A stretch of 64,000 nucleotides of DNA from Palsa-892 sp963751615. Its GTDB lineage: Bacteria > Pseudomonadota > Alphaproteobacteria > Rhizobiales > Xanthobacteraceae. Each line of letters opens with the position of its first letter. The stretch's first letter is position 1. This document shows positions 18,199 through 27,036 of this stretch, piece after piece. The DNA lies in contig CAVVVG010000006.1 of the NCBI GenBank assembly GCA_963751615.1, forward strand, positions 186,001 through 250,000, given 5' to 3'. Position numbers and translations under genes: made by a program. The notes under the pieces were generated by a model, which saw only the letters and a list, made by a program, of their open reading frames with translations, was not told the DNA's origin and searched no databases.

Positions 18199-18594
18199 TG
18201 CCACTTCCAATCTTTCTCGACCGATGCAGATAGCACGACATTCGCTTTTCTTCGAGGTGTCCCAGGAGCCACCTGGAATTGGGCATTATTTTGTTGGGAC
18301 CGCTTCGGACATCAGATATGCGATCAGCTTCATGGACAACAGCCGCTAGTTGCCGAAAACATCTTTATTCGTCATCATTGATCAAAGCTGCCAATCATAA
18401 AGCATTGCTGAGTAAATCGCTGCCGAATCAAGAAAAACGTTTACAAACTCTCGCTGCTTGGGGGGAGGCAGATGAAAACCATACCTGCGTCGGCAGCATA
18501 TTTGTGAATCCCGAAAAAGTTGCTGTCCGGACAGCTCGTTCGGTTACACTGGCTCCAGCGCTCAATGAGCCCGCCTATTTCTTGGAGATCTTAA
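18199..18594. other. intergenic region without a recognised gene
   Basis: About 390 bases separate the secreted protein gene from the divergent GMC oxidoreductase. The + strand has an open frame that runs into the oxidoreductase start, but it lacks a ribosome site and protein-like composition. The region probably holds two divergent promoters; I could not single out convincing -35/-10 pairs. Confidence 0.5.
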
Positions 18595-20184
18595 ATGAAT
18601 GAATTTGATTATGTTGTCGTAGGCGGTGGATCGGCGGGTTGTGTTGTCGCAAGCCGACTTTCGGAAGATTCAAACAAAACGGTATGCTTGTTAGAGGCCG
18701 GCAATTCAGGAGAGAGTTGGGTAATAAAAGCACCCGTTGCAACAGCTTTGATGTTGCCGTCCAAAATCAATAATTGGGCATTCGAAACTGTTCCACAGCC
18801 GGGATTAAACGGCCGGCGCGGATATCAACCGCGCGGCAAAACACTCGGCGGTTCGAGCGCAATCAACGCCATGGTTTACATCCGCGGCCACAAATCGGAC
18901 TACGACCACTGGGCTTCGCTTGGCAACAAAACCTGGTCGTATGATGAGCTTCTTCCATATTTTAAAAAATCTGAGAACAACGAGGCGATTCACGATTCCT
19001 TTCATGGCAGCGGCGGCCCGTTAAATGTTTCTGGGTTGCGCACGGACAATCCAGTTCCCCACGGATTCATCGAGGCCGCCCGTCAATGCCAGTTTGCGAT
19101 AAATAAGGATTTTAACGGTGCATCACAGGAAGGTGTCGGCCTTTATCAGGTGACGCAAAAAAACGGAGAGCGATGGAGTGCCGCACGCGCGTATATTCAT
19201 CCAAATCTTACGCGGCAAAATTTATCAGTCATCACCCAAGCCGTTACAACCAAGATATTGCTCCAAAATCGCCAGGCAATTGGTATTGAGTATTTGCGCG
19301 GAAAAGTCCGCACGCAAGTTAACGCACGACGCGAAGTCATCGTGGCTTGCGGCGCTTTGCAATCGCCCCAGCTATTGATGCTGTCAGGCATCGGAGAAGG
19401 CAATCATCTCAAGCAATTTGGAATCGAAGTGGTCCACAATCTTCCTTCAGTCGGTCGTAATCTTCAGGATCATATCGATTTTGTCTTCGCCTTTAGCTCA
19501 GACAGTTCAGAGCTTTTCGGCATTTCGCTGAGTGGAGCAGTTCGTCTCCTAAGGGAGATCGGTCGCTACCGTAAAGATGGCCGCGGTATGATCACTTCAA
19601 ATTTGGCTGAAGCGGGAGGTTTTTTGAAGACCGATCCGTCATTACCCGTGCCTGACATTCAGCTTCATTTTGTTGTTGGCAAAGCGATCGATCATGGGCG
19701 TGATCGCAGCCTCGGCCACGGTTATTCCTGTCACGTTTGTTTGCTGCGGCCGAAGAGCAGAGGATATCTTGCACTGCAGAGCTCAGACCCGTCGGCGCCA
19801 CCACTCATCGACCCTAAATTTTTTGACGATCCTGATGATTTGAACGTAATGGTGAAAGGTTTCCGCTTAACTCGCAGAATTCTTGATTCACCAGCTTTGC
19901 ATCAATGGCGAAAGCAAGATCTGCTGACCGCTGGTGTCGAAACCGACCAGCAGATACGCGAAATTCTGCGAAATCGGTGTGATACGGTTTATCACCCGGT
20001 CGGAACTTGTAGAATGGGCGTCGACGATCAGGCTGTAGTCGATCCGGAATTGCGTGTGCAAGGAATCAAGGGCCTTCGCGTAGTCGACGCGTCAATCATG
20101 CCAACACTAATCGGGGGCAATACCAACGCTCCAACCATTATGATTGCCGAGAAAGCTTCCGATCTCATTCGTGCCAAACGTTAG
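18595..20184 (+). CDS. GMC-family FAD oxidoreductase (choline/alcohol dehydrogenase type)
   Basis: This 529-residue flavoenzyme oxidises an alcohol group. FDYVVVGGGSAGCVVASRL is the FAD fold, and RGKTLGGSSAINAMVYIRGH and GALQSPQLLMLSGIG are the two GMC signatures. The catalytic His/Asn pair lies in VYHPVGTCRMG and GGNTNAPTIMIAEKAS near the C-terminus. The substrate could be choline or a medium-chain alcohol; without betB or betI nearby, choline is not favoured. Confidence 0.92.
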   Translation: MNEFDYVVVGGGSAGCVVASRLSEDSNKTVCLLEAGNSGESWVIKAPVATALMLPSKINNWAFETVPQPGLNGRRGYQPRGKTLGGSSAINAMVYIRGHKSDYDHWASLGNKTWSYDELLPYFKKSENNEAIHDSFHGSGGPLNVSGLRTDNPVPHGFIEAARQCQFAINKDFNGASQEGVGLYQVTQKNGERWSAARAYIHPNLTRQNLSVITQAVTTKILLQNRQAIGIEYLRGKVRTQVNARREVIVACGALQSPQLLMLSGIGEGNHLKQFGIEVVHNLPSVGRNLQDHIDFVFAFSSDSSELFGISLSGAVRLLREIGRYRKDGRGMITSNLAEAGGFLKTDPSLPVPDIQLHFVVGKAIDHGRDRSLGHGYSCHVCLLRPKSRGYLALQSSDPSAPPLIDPKFFDDPDDLNVMVKGFRLTRRILDSPALHQWRKQDLLTAGVETDQQIREILRNRCDTVYHPVGTCRMGVDDQAVVDPELRVQGIKGLRVVDASIMPTLIGGNTNAPTIMIAEKASDLIRAKR

Positions 20185-20188
20185 ACCG

Positions 20189-20440
20189 ATGTGCGTTATT
20201 GGCGGAAAGAGCGCCCAACCCGCTGCATCGACCGAGCCGAAAGAAGCCGAAGCGATTGTCAACGCCGCTATCAAGGCAGCACCTGACCAATTACCATTTT
20301 CCAATCGCGATGATTTTGCAGATGCGGAATGCGGTTTCATGGCAACAATTCCCGACACTTTGATCAAGGATGTGGTCCATTTTGGCCGTCGGGTGTCGTT
20401 TTCCCAAGCACTAGCCTCATCGACATCAAACTCCGCGTGA
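20189..20440 (+). pseudogene. alkyl sulfatase N-terminal fragment (probable)
   Basis: The frame from the ATG at 20189 contains NAAIKAAPDQLPFSNRDDFA then DAECGFMATIPDTLIKD, closely resembling the N-terminal lead-in of secondary/primary alkyl sulfatases of the metallo-beta-lactamase class. After IKDVVHFGRR the reading frame ends within 20 residues and none of the catalytic domain (THxHxDH) is present. I read it as a remnant left of ppsA. The match is by pattern memory only. Confidence 0.45.
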
Positions 20441-20498
20441 AAATCGCCGCAAATATTGGCGCCAACTCAAAAAAAGTTGGCCACGATTATTTCCTGAG

Positions 20499-20512
20499 TT
20501 GAGCGAAATCAA
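20499..20512. promoter_or_regulatory. FNR/FixK-like box (one mismatch) upstream of ppsA
   Basis: TTGAGCGAAATCAA differs by one base from TTGAT-N4-ATCAA. Its centre lies 56 bases before the chosen GTG start of ppsA. It overlaps an alternative TTG start, which argues against that longer form. NnrS genes downstream of such boxes are typical targets of FNR/NnrR regulators. Confidence 0.5.
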
Positions 20513-20561
20513 CGCAGACATTGCTTTAAGCCGCTTGAATTTCAGTAACGAGGGAAATTCG

Positions 20562-22973
20562 GTGCCAAACCAAAGCTACGTTAACTGGTTCCGCGATATC
20601 GGTCTTCACGATGTTTCGTTAGTTGGTGGCAAGAATGCCTCGCTAGGGGAACTCTATTCGGTTCTCTCCGAAAAAGGTGTGCGCATCCCCAACGGGTTTG
20701 CCGTAACAGCCCAGGCCTATCGCGACGCGCTTACCGTTGCGGCGGCAGGGGATCGTTTGCATCGACTGCTCGATAACTTCGACAAGAAGCGGATCGAAAT
20801 CCTTGTCAAGCGCGCTGCCGAGGCCAGAGCAATCGTATTCGAAGCGACTGGCACCGATGAGCTGCGCCAACAAATTGGCAGTGCCTATCAGCAACTCGAG
20901 GCTGAATATGGATCAAACGTGGCGGTCGCTGTTCGCAGCTCAGCAACCGCCGAGGATCTGCCAACGGCAAGCTTCGCTGGACAACATGATAGCTTTCTAA
21001 ACATTCAGGGTGCGGACAATTTATTCGAAACCTGCCGTCGCTGCTTCGCTTCCATATTTACCGATAGAGCCATTTCCTATCGTATCGATAACGGATTCGA
21101 CCATTTCAAGGTTGCGCTATCGGTCGGTGTTATGAAAATGGTCCGATCTGACCGCGCGTCGAGCGGCGTGGTCTTTACACTCGATACCGAATCCGGGTTT
21201 CGCGACGTGGTCTTCGTCACGGGTGCTTATGGTCTCGGCGAAAATATTGTGCAAGGGACCGTCGATCCTGATGAGTTCTATGTGCATAAGCCGACATTCC
21301 GTCAAGGCTATCGCGCCGTGTTGAGCCGGTCGCTCGGGCGCAAACAGATGCGCATGATTTACGCGAAACGGAATGGCACAAAAAATGTTTCCGTTCCCAA
21401 ATTGGTCCGGGAGCGCTTCTGCCTAGAAGACGCAGCAGTCCTCAAACTTGCCGACTACGCGATCAAGATTGAGGATCATTACTCTGAGAACGCCGGACGG
21501 CCGATGCCGATGGACATCGAATGGGCGGAAGACGCGAATGATGGCGAGCTCTACATCATTCAGGCACGTCCAGAAACCGTAGCATCGCTCCGTGCACCGA
21601 CAACCTTTGACACCTATTCCGTTAAAGGCTCAGCGCGTGTACTAGCGACTGGCCGCGCCGTCGGGGAAAAGATCGCAACGGGGCGAGTACGGATTATTCG
21701 CGACGCTCATCACCTCACTGCTTTCAAAGCGGGAGAAGTTCTTGTTGCGAAAGCAACGACGCCGGATTGGGAGCCGGTGATGAAAGTCGCCGCTGCGATC
21801 GTAACCGAACGCGGCGGACGGACGTGTCATGCCGCCATTGTCGCACGCGAACTTGGTGTGCCGGCTGTCGTTGGCGCCGCAGAAGCAATAGATACCTTGA
21901 AGGCAGGTTCTATCGTGACCGTGTCCTGCGCCGAGGGAGATATCGGCAGAGTATACGATGGTCAGCTACCGTTCGAGACAACTCGTGTCGATCTGAATAC
22001 AATCAAGCGTCCCCGTACCGCCATTATGTTGAATCTTGGGAATCCCGAACTTGCGTTTCGAACAGCCATGTTGCCGAACGATGGAGTCGGCTTGGCGCGG
22101 ATGGAGTTCATCATCAGCGAGAATGTTCGCGTGCATCCAATGGCGATTGTCAACCCGAAGAAGGTGGAATCTCTCAAGGAACGGAAGGACATTCAGCGGT
22201 TGGTCCGCAATTACGCGCGCCCATCCGATTATTTTGTTGAGAAGCTCGCTGAAGGTATCGGTGTGATCGCCGCCGCCTTCTATCCCAAGCCGGTGATCGT
22301 TCGCCTTTCGGATTTCAAGACGAACGAATATGCGCGGCTGCTCGGCGGAGAGGGCTTTGAGCCCAAAGAAGAGAATCCCATGCTCGGCTTCCGAGGGGCA
22401 GCACGCTATGCGCACCCTGCCTATGCGGCGGGCTTTGCCCTAGAATGCGCCGCCTTGCGACGTGTTCGTCAAAGCATGGGACTGACCAATCTGCGCATCA
22501 TGGTTCCATTCTGCCGACGGGTAGAAGAGGCGCGCCGCGTGCTCGACGCGATGGCTGGCTACGGCCTGAAACGCGGGGACAATGGTCTCGAAATTTACGT
22601 TATGTGCGAAATCCCAAACAACGTTATTCAAATCGACGCCTTTGCCGCACTGTTCGATGGTCTCTCGATTGGCTCAAATGACTTAACGCAGCTCACTTTG
22701 GGTGTCGACCGCGACTCAGAGATTGTCGCTTTCGATTTTGACGAGCGCGATCCCGGCATGCTCGAGATGCTTAGGCTCGCCGTACTTGGTGCCAAGCGCA
22801 ACGGGCGACACGTTGGTATTTGCGGTGAAGCACCAGCAAATTACCCGGACATCGCTCGCTACCTCACAAAACTCGGCATCGACTCGATTAGCGTCAATCC
22901 GTCGAGTCTCTTGCGCACTATGAATATTGTCAGCGATGCCGAGACGGACCTTAAACATACAGCCGCGAAATAA
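20562..22973 (+). CDS. ppsA: phosphoenolpyruvate synthase
   Basis: PpsA converts pyruvate and ATP to PEP, AMP and phosphate, feeding gluconeogenesis from C2/C3 substrates. The N-terminus YVNWFRDIGLHDVSLVGGKN is diagnostic. The phosphohistidine is in TERGGRTCHAAIVARELG, and the C-terminal PEP-binding barrel includes GSNDLTQLTLGVDRDS. I chose the GTG at 20562 (ribosome site CGAGGG), giving 803 residues that begin where the family begins. An upstream TTG at 20499 would overlap an FNR-like box. nnrS follows after 21 bases. Confidence 0.93.
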   Translation: MPNQSYVNWFRDIGLHDVSLVGGKNASLGELYSVLSEKGVRIPNGFAVTAQAYRDALTVAAAGDRLHRLLDNFDKKRIEILVKRAAEARAIVFEATGTDELRQQIGSAYQQLEAEYGSNVAVAVRSSATAEDLPTASFAGQHDSFLNIQGADNLFETCRRCFASIFTDRAISYRIDNGFDHFKVALSVGVMKMVRSDRASSGVVFTLDTESGFRDVVFVTGAYGLGENIVQGTVDPDEFYVHKPTFRQGYRAVLSRSLGRKQMRMIYAKRNGTKNVSVPKLVRERFCLEDAAVLKLADYAIKIEDHYSENAGRPMPMDIEWAEDANDGELYIIQARPETVASLRAPTTFDTYSVKGSARVLATGRAVGEKIATGRVRIIRDAHHLTAFKAGEVLVAKATTPDWEPVMKVAAAIVTERGGRTCHAAIVARELGVPAVVGAAEAIDTLKAGSIVTVSCAEGDIGRVYDGQLPFETTRVDLNTIKRPRTAIMLNLGNPELAFRTAMLPNDGVGLARMEFIISENVRVHPMAIVNPKKVESLKERKDIQRLVRNYARPSDYFVEKLAEGIGVIAAAFYPKPVIVRLSDFKTNEYARLLGGEGFEPKEENPMLGFRGAARYAHPAYAAGFALECAALRRVRQSMGLTNLRIMVPFCRRVEEARRVLDAMAGYGLKRGDNGLEIYVMCEIPNNVIQIDAFAALFDGLSIGSNDLTQLTLGVDRDSEIVAFDFDERDPGMLEMLRLAVLGAKRNGRHVGICGEAPANYPDIARYLTKLGIDSISVNPSSLLRTMNIVSDAETDLKHTAAK

Positions 22974-22994
22974 CGCGGACCAACGGGAGATGCC

Positions 22995-24188
22995 ATGACG
23001 ACAATCCCGCGCCGGCGGATCTATCGGGGACCCGCTCTGCTGTCGTACGGATTCCGGCCATTCTTTCTGTTGGGTGCGATCTATGCAGGTCTGTCGGTGA
23101 TTCTTTGGCTGCCGATGTTCTACGGCGAGTTGATACTTTGGACATCTTTCACGCCACTCGACTGGCATGCGCACGAATTGCTCTACGGCTATCTACCAGC
23201 GGTGATCACGGGCTTTCTGCTCACTGCAATTCCGAACTGGACTGGACGGCTACCGATCCAAGGCACGCCGTTACTCACGTTGGTTGTTGTCTGGGTCGCA
23301 GGACGAATTTCTATTACATTGTCAGCCCAAATTGGTTGGCTATCGGCTGCAATCATTGATGTTGCCTTTCTGGCGTTAGTCGCAATAGCTACTGCCCGCG
23401 AAATCATTGCAGGCAAGAATTGGCGAAATCTAAGGATCGAGGGCATGATCACGTTGCTGATCATCGGCAACATCGCCTTTCATGTTGAAGCACATATTTT
23501 TGGCAGCGCCGAATACGGCGTCCGTGTTGGCATTGCTGCGATGGTGTTGCTGATCATGGTGATTGGCGGCCGCATTATTCCCAGCTTCACTCACAACTGG
23601 CTAGTACGCGAAAACCCGGGCCGTCTGCCGGTACCGTTTGCGCGCCTCGACGTCGCCGTAATTGGGATTAGTGCCGTTGTACTCGCCTTGTGGATCCTGC
23701 AACCCTTGGGACAGTTCACCGCTACCGCACTCGCCTTGGCAGGCATGCTGAATATTGTGCGTCTAGCCCGATGGGCGGGCGACCGGACCTGGCGCGAGCG
23801 ATTGGTACTCGTTCTCCATGTTGGTTATGCCTTTGTGCCGATCGGATTTCTACTTGCAAGCGCAGCGGCGCTCGAAATTGTTGTGGCAGGCGCCGGAATT
23901 CATACCTGGACCGCAGGAGCAGCGGGCACAATGACTCTCGCGGTGATGACTCGTGCGAGCCTCGGACATACCGGCCATACGCTTACTGCATCAACCACGA
24001 CACAGGCGATCTATGCAACCATCGTCTTCGCTGCGGTCACACGTATTTGCGCCGCGCTGTCACCAGCTTGGAGTGAGCCACTACTACAGATCTCAGCGTT
24101 TGCCTGGATCGCAGCGTTTTTTGGTTTCGCCGGATCGTTTGGACCATTATTAATTGCACCGAAGCGGTCGGCTGAGACGGCACGTTGA
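22995..24188 (+). CDS. nnrS: NnrS family membrane protein
   Basis: NnrS is a haem- and copper-containing membrane protein that helps relieve nitric oxide stress and is often under NnrR/FNR control. This 397-residue protein has about 12 hydrophobic segments. Conserved stretches are LLSYGFRPFFLLGAIYAGL, DWHAHELLYGYLPAVITGFL, NWTGRLPIQG, GGRIIPSFTHNW and VMTRASLGHTGHTLTAS. It is in an operon with ppsA, which suggests a response to oxygen limitation or NO. Confidence 0.93.
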   Translation: MTTIPRRRIYRGPALLSYGFRPFFLLGAIYAGLSVILWLPMFYGELILWTSFTPLDWHAHELLYGYLPAVITGFLLTAIPNWTGRLPIQGTPLLTLVVVWVAGRISITLSAQIGWLSAAIIDVAFLALVAIATAREIIAGKNWRNLRIEGMITLLIIGNIAFHVEAHIFGSAEYGVRVGIAAMVLLIMVIGGRIIPSFTHNWLVRENPGRLPVPFARLDVAVIGISAVVLALWILQPLGQFTATALALAGMLNIVRLARWAGDRTWRERLVLVLHVGYAFVPIGFLLASAAALEIVVAGAGIHTWTAGAAGTMTLAVMTRASLGHTGHTLTASTTTQAIYATIVFAAVTRICAALSPAWSEPLLQISAFAWIAAFFGFAGSFGPLLIAPKRSAETAR

Positions 24189-24253
24189 CGTTTACAGGCG
24201 GTTCAGACAGACCAAGGTCCACGGCTACGTTAATTTAGTCGAGCTCGACACTC

Positions 24254-25060
24254 ATGCTAAAAGCAACCTGGCAAGTTTTGTTCGCCGGAGCGTTGGCAAT
24301 GCTGGTGAACTCAGCAAATGCCGAATCTTGTGATGATCCATCTGGGTTTCCGTCCTGGATTGAAGGCATAAAGGGCGAAGCCGCGGCTCAAGGTATTTCT
24401 CGGCGAGGGATCGAAGCTCTCAACGGCGTCACTTATGACGTTAGTGTAATCTCGCGCGACCGGCGGCAGGGGGTATTTCGTCAGAGCTTCGAGCAATTCG
24501 CGGGTCGGATGGTGCCGCCAAGAATTTCGCGTGGCATGCAACTCATGAAGCGTCATGCGGCCTTACTTTCACGAATCGAGCAGCAATTTGGCGTTTCAGC
24601 TGCAGTCATCGTTGCAATTTGGGGACTTGAAACTGACTTTGGCGCCGATAGCGGCCATTTTCAAACGATCCGGGCTTTGGCGACGCTTGCTTATGACTGC
24701 CGCCGTCCAGAGAAATTCCATTCCGAATTATTCGATGCCCTGCGGATTGTCGCCCGTGGCGATATGTCTTCGGCTGAAATGCGTGGAGCATGGGCCGGTG
24801 AAATCGGGCAGACTCAGTTCATGCCATCATCATACCTGAAATTTGCTTTCGATTATGACGGCGATGGACGACGTGATCTCATTCGCAGTGTTCCGGACGT
24901 GCTCGCATCGACAGCAAATTACCTGCACGGTTATGGCTGGCAACGCGGAGCACCTTATGGTCCAGGCACGAAGAATTTCGAAGTCATCCTTGCGTGGAAC
25001 AAAGCGGATGTTTACGCGCGGACCATTGCGTATTTTGCCCAGCGTTTAGAGGGAATGTGA
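24254..25060 (+). CDS. lytic murein transglycosylase, MltB (SLT_2) family
   Basis: The 268-residue protein has a signal peptide (VLFAGALAMLVNSANAE). The catalytic Glu is in VAIWGLETDFGADSGHF, and AGEIGQTQFMPSSYLKFAFD and DVLASTANYLHGYGW are further family motifs. It cleaves glycan strands of peptidoglycan in the periplasm, forming 1,6-anhydro-muramyl ends. The C-terminal peptidoglycan-binding domain seen in many relatives is absent. Confidence 0.92.
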   Translation: MLKATWQVLFAGALAMLVNSANAESCDDPSGFPSWIEGIKGEAAAQGISRRGIEALNGVTYDVSVISRDRRQGVFRQSFEQFAGRMVPPRISRGMQLMKRHAALLSRIEQQFGVSAAVIVAIWGLETDFGADSGHFQTIRALATLAYDCRRPEKFHSELFDALRIVARGDMSSAEMRGAWAGEIGQTQFMPSSYLKFAFDYDGDGRRDLIRSVPDVLASTANYLHGYGWQRGAPYGPGTKNFEVILAWNKADVYARTIAYFAQRLEGM

Positions 25061-25157
25061 TAAAGTGCTATCGAGAGCACCGTGCAAGTTCATTCCTACT
25101 CAACACCATAATCGTGCGGTTCAAAGTTCAAAATTTAAGACGGTAGTTAGCGAACGC

Positions 25158-25301
25158 TTAGCTTTTCGAATGATCCTCCTCTTCGGAAGTCATTTCGAAA
25201 TCAGAAATATTGAGAGCGTTGGAGTGCCAAACGAGCCAAAGTACCGCTACTACCGAAGGCAATAGCACTAAGAGCGCGGTGAGGAACCACTGCTGGCCCA
25301 A
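25158..25301 (-). CDS. micro-membrane protein A (47 aa)
   Basis: A GGAGG ribosome site stands 5 bases before a TTG start. The product begins MGQQWFLTALLVLLPSVVAV, continues through a single hydrophobic helix (LWLVWHSNA) and ends in an acidic tail (DFEMTSEEEDHSKS). It is the last of three tiny genes in the same direction (60, 40 and 47 aa). Size and topology resemble small accessory subunits of membrane complexes, but I do not recognise the family and no large partner is nearby. Confidence 0.6.
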   Translation of the reverse strand: MGQQWFLTALLVLLPSVVAVLWLVWHSNALNISDFEMTSEEEDHSKS

Positions 25302-25400
25302 TGTATCCTCCGGGATCGAGCCCGCCAGCTCGACCTAATTATTCTGTATAGCTAACGGTAATCGGTCAAGCTCAATCGTGGCAGCGCTTCGGCAGGCTTG

Positions 25401-25523
25401 TTATTGCACGAGGATCCAGAGGGCAATGATCATCAGTCCTAACGTCGCCAACGTGAGCATCGTCCCGTCCCAGGTGAAGGGATTGCTCAATTTGAGCTTA
25501 TGAACATTGGGGCGCGTTTCCAT
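25401..25523 (-). CDS. micro-membrane protein B (40 aa), paralogue of D
   Basis: An ATG with a perfect AGGAGG site 6 bases upstream begins METRPNVHKLKLSNPFTWDG, followed by one hydrophobic helix TMLTLATLGLMIIALWILVQ to the stop. The gene at 26567-26689 encodes the same layout at the same length with about half its residues identical (shared WDG, LA-LGL, IA-WIL-Q). A conserved paralogue makes this a real gene. The family is unknown to me. Confidence 0.75.
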   Translation of the reverse strand: METRPNVHKLKLSNPFTWDGTMLTLATLGLMIIALWILVQ

Positions 25524-25567
25524 AGGATGCCTCCTAAGCACTCAGACAATGGCGTAGAGCTCATAGA

Positions 25568-25750
25568 TTAGTGGAAGACTTGCCACCTAAGCCACTGGAA
25601 TAGAAACCAAAACATCACGACGGCCCAAACTGGAGTAGCAACTATACCGAGTACAATTATAGCCGTCGGCCAAGAAGCGGCGCCTATCGGCATCACCGTT
25701 ACGGATTTGTTCAGTCCTTCTCCGAAAAATTTATTCAGTGTTTCTCGCAT
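25568..25750 (-). CDS. micro-membrane protein C (60 aa)
   Basis: A perfect AGGAGG site lies 5 bases before the ATG. A polar N-terminus (MRETLNKFFGEGLNKSVTVM) is followed by one long hydrophobic segment (TAIIVLGIVATPVWAVVMFW) and an aromatic-rich end (FLFQWLRWQVFH). It leads the three-gene micro-operon. A CRP-like palindrome lies 66 bp, and an FNR-like box about 150 bp, upstream of the start. Confidence 0.7.
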   Translation of the reverse strand: MRETLNKFFGEGLNKSVTVMPIGAASWPTAIIVLGIVATPVWAVVMFWFLFQWLRWQVFH

Positions 25751-25808
25751 TGGTGCCTCCTGTGAAGAGGTTACAGCGATGCATTTAGCTTGAAGCTCCC
25801 TGCACGGA

Positions 25809-25824
25809 TGTGATGCGCATCACG
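25809..25824. promoter_or_regulatory. CRP-like palindrome upstream of the micro-operon
   Basis: TGTGATGCGCATCACG fits TGTGA-N6-TCACA with one end mismatch. It is nearly identical to the three tandem sites at 41199-41256. Its centre is 66 bp before the start of micro-membrane protein C. Confidence 0.55.
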
Positions 25825-25895
25825 TTTTCAAAAAAAAATCCGAATTAGCCCTGGCCTCTGCAAATTGCCAGTCGCCCTAGTTGAAAGCCGGAATA

Positions 25896-25909
25896 TTGAT
25901 CCAAATCAT
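25896..25909. promoter_or_regulatory. FNR/FixK-like box (one mismatch)
   Basis: TTGATCCAAATCAT matches TTGAT-N4-ATCAA except for the last base. It could serve the minus-strand micro-operon (start 25750) or the plus-strand frame at 26009. Confidence 0.45.
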
Positions 25910-26008
25910 TGCGCTAAGCCGGCATGCGGATAAACTTTTTCAATACATAGCCTCGGAAGAAATAGACCGCTGCAGCGTAGTAGTTTCTCTCTCACGGCAG
26001 CATGGCCC

Positions 26009-26224
26009 ATGAACCTCACCGTGCGAACATTGGCCCAACTTCACGTCGCCCTTGATGGGCTCCCGGGCCATATGAAAGTTGAAGTGGCGCCGGGAGTAAA
26101 CTTGTCCGCAAAAACGGTGGATCAACTCCGCAAACTTGAGAGTCTTCCTAGCGACCTGCGTATGAGTAGACCATCGCATCAGTACCCCGAGAGCATCTTG
26201 AAGATTAAGCCAATCGAAGATTAG
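26009..26224 (+). CDS. short hypothetical protein (71 aa), uncertain
   Basis: This frame begins MNLTVRTLAQLHVALDGLPG and contains VEVAPGVNLSAKTVDQLRKL, which looks protein-like and soluble. No clear ribosome site precedes the ATG, and the opposite strand is also open over most of it. The FNR-like box 106 bp upstream would suit a promoter. Confidence 0.3.
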   Translation: MNLTVRTLAQLHVALDGLPGHMKVEVAPGVNLSAKTVDQLRKLESLPSDLRMSRPSHQYPESILKIKPIED

Positions 26225-26566
26225 CGCGCTCACATCAAAATTCCTGTTGGCTGTCATAAAGGGAAGAGAGACTCGAGCCTAAATAAAATCTCTGGCAGGC
26301 TCCGACTTACCCCCGACGCAGCATCTACAACGTCTGAAATTTTTAGACGACTGGATTCACAGGCAATGCCAAAGAAAACTTTCTTACGGAACTAACTAGC
26401 GGCGCACCCTGAAACGGTCACTATCGCGGCGCGATAGGCTCAATGGGGAGAATAAACATCGAGCGATGCCTACACAGGCGGTTCAATAAAAGGCCCCGGC
26501 GACGTGAGGCAGCCAGGGCTAAAATGAGCCAGCGTGAATCGGGGAAATATTGGCTCAGAGAGTCCG
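26225..26566. other. gap without recognised gene
   Basis: No convincing frame, RNA or repeat was seen in these roughly 340 bases. Open stretches lack ribosome sites. Confidence 0.4.
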
Positions 26567-26689
26567 TTACTGCATGAGAATCCAGGCCGCGATGACCGAC
26601 AGTCCTAACATTGCCAACGCGAACATCATCCCGTCCCACGTGGAAGAATTGGCCAGTTTGTTTTTGTGAGGATTGACGTGTGTTGTCAT
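26567..26689 (-). CDS. micro-membrane protein D (40 aa), paralogue of B
   Basis: A GGGAGG ribosome site lies 6 bases before the ATG. The product starts MTTHVNPHKNKLANSSTWDG and ends in one helix, MMFALAMLGLSVIAAWILMQ. Length, the central TWDG and the C-terminal helix match micro-membrane protein B. It is transcribed alone. I do not recognise the family. Confidence 0.75.
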   Translation of the reverse strand: MTTHVNPHKNKLANSSTWDGMMFALAMLGLSVIAAWILMQ

Positions 26690-27036
26690 TGGACACCTCC
26701 CGCTTCATCCTTTTTCAAAACTTTAGTCCAATATTGAGCACGTCAAATGAGACAAATTGGCTCACCCCACATTACGCCTGCCGCAATCGAACTATCGAAC
26801 AATGTCGCTTGTTTTTCTTTTCCCTGGCCATCTTAAATTCGTCGATACTGCAATGTGCCGAAGGTTTCGGCCCATAATTGGACTTGTACCCACAGTCTTA
26901 TCCGTTCCAACCCATTCTAATTGCGTCACGAGCAATAACGTGGATGTGCTGATCGATTGTCGAACGCTGTTTTAATTTGGAATCTGCAATTACGGAGAGG
27001 TGAGGGGATCAGACCATATTTGATAGCGATTAATAT
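26690..27036. other. gap without recognised gene
   Basis: This stretch upstream of protein D is AT-richer than its surroundings and contains no supported frame. It ends at a transposase remnant. Confidence 0.4.

Noticed and set aside
18279..18602. 107-codon + strand frame before the GMC oxidoreductase
   Set aside because: No ribosome site, no protein-like pattern, and it overlaps the next start.
20499..20561. TTG start of a longer PEP synthase
   Set aside because: Homologues begin near 20562, the GTG there has a ribosome site, and the TTG lies inside an FNR-like box.
25065..25265. 66-codon + strand frame after the transglycosylase
   Set aside because: It is antisense to micro-membrane protein A, which has the better ribosome site and a clear membrane helix.
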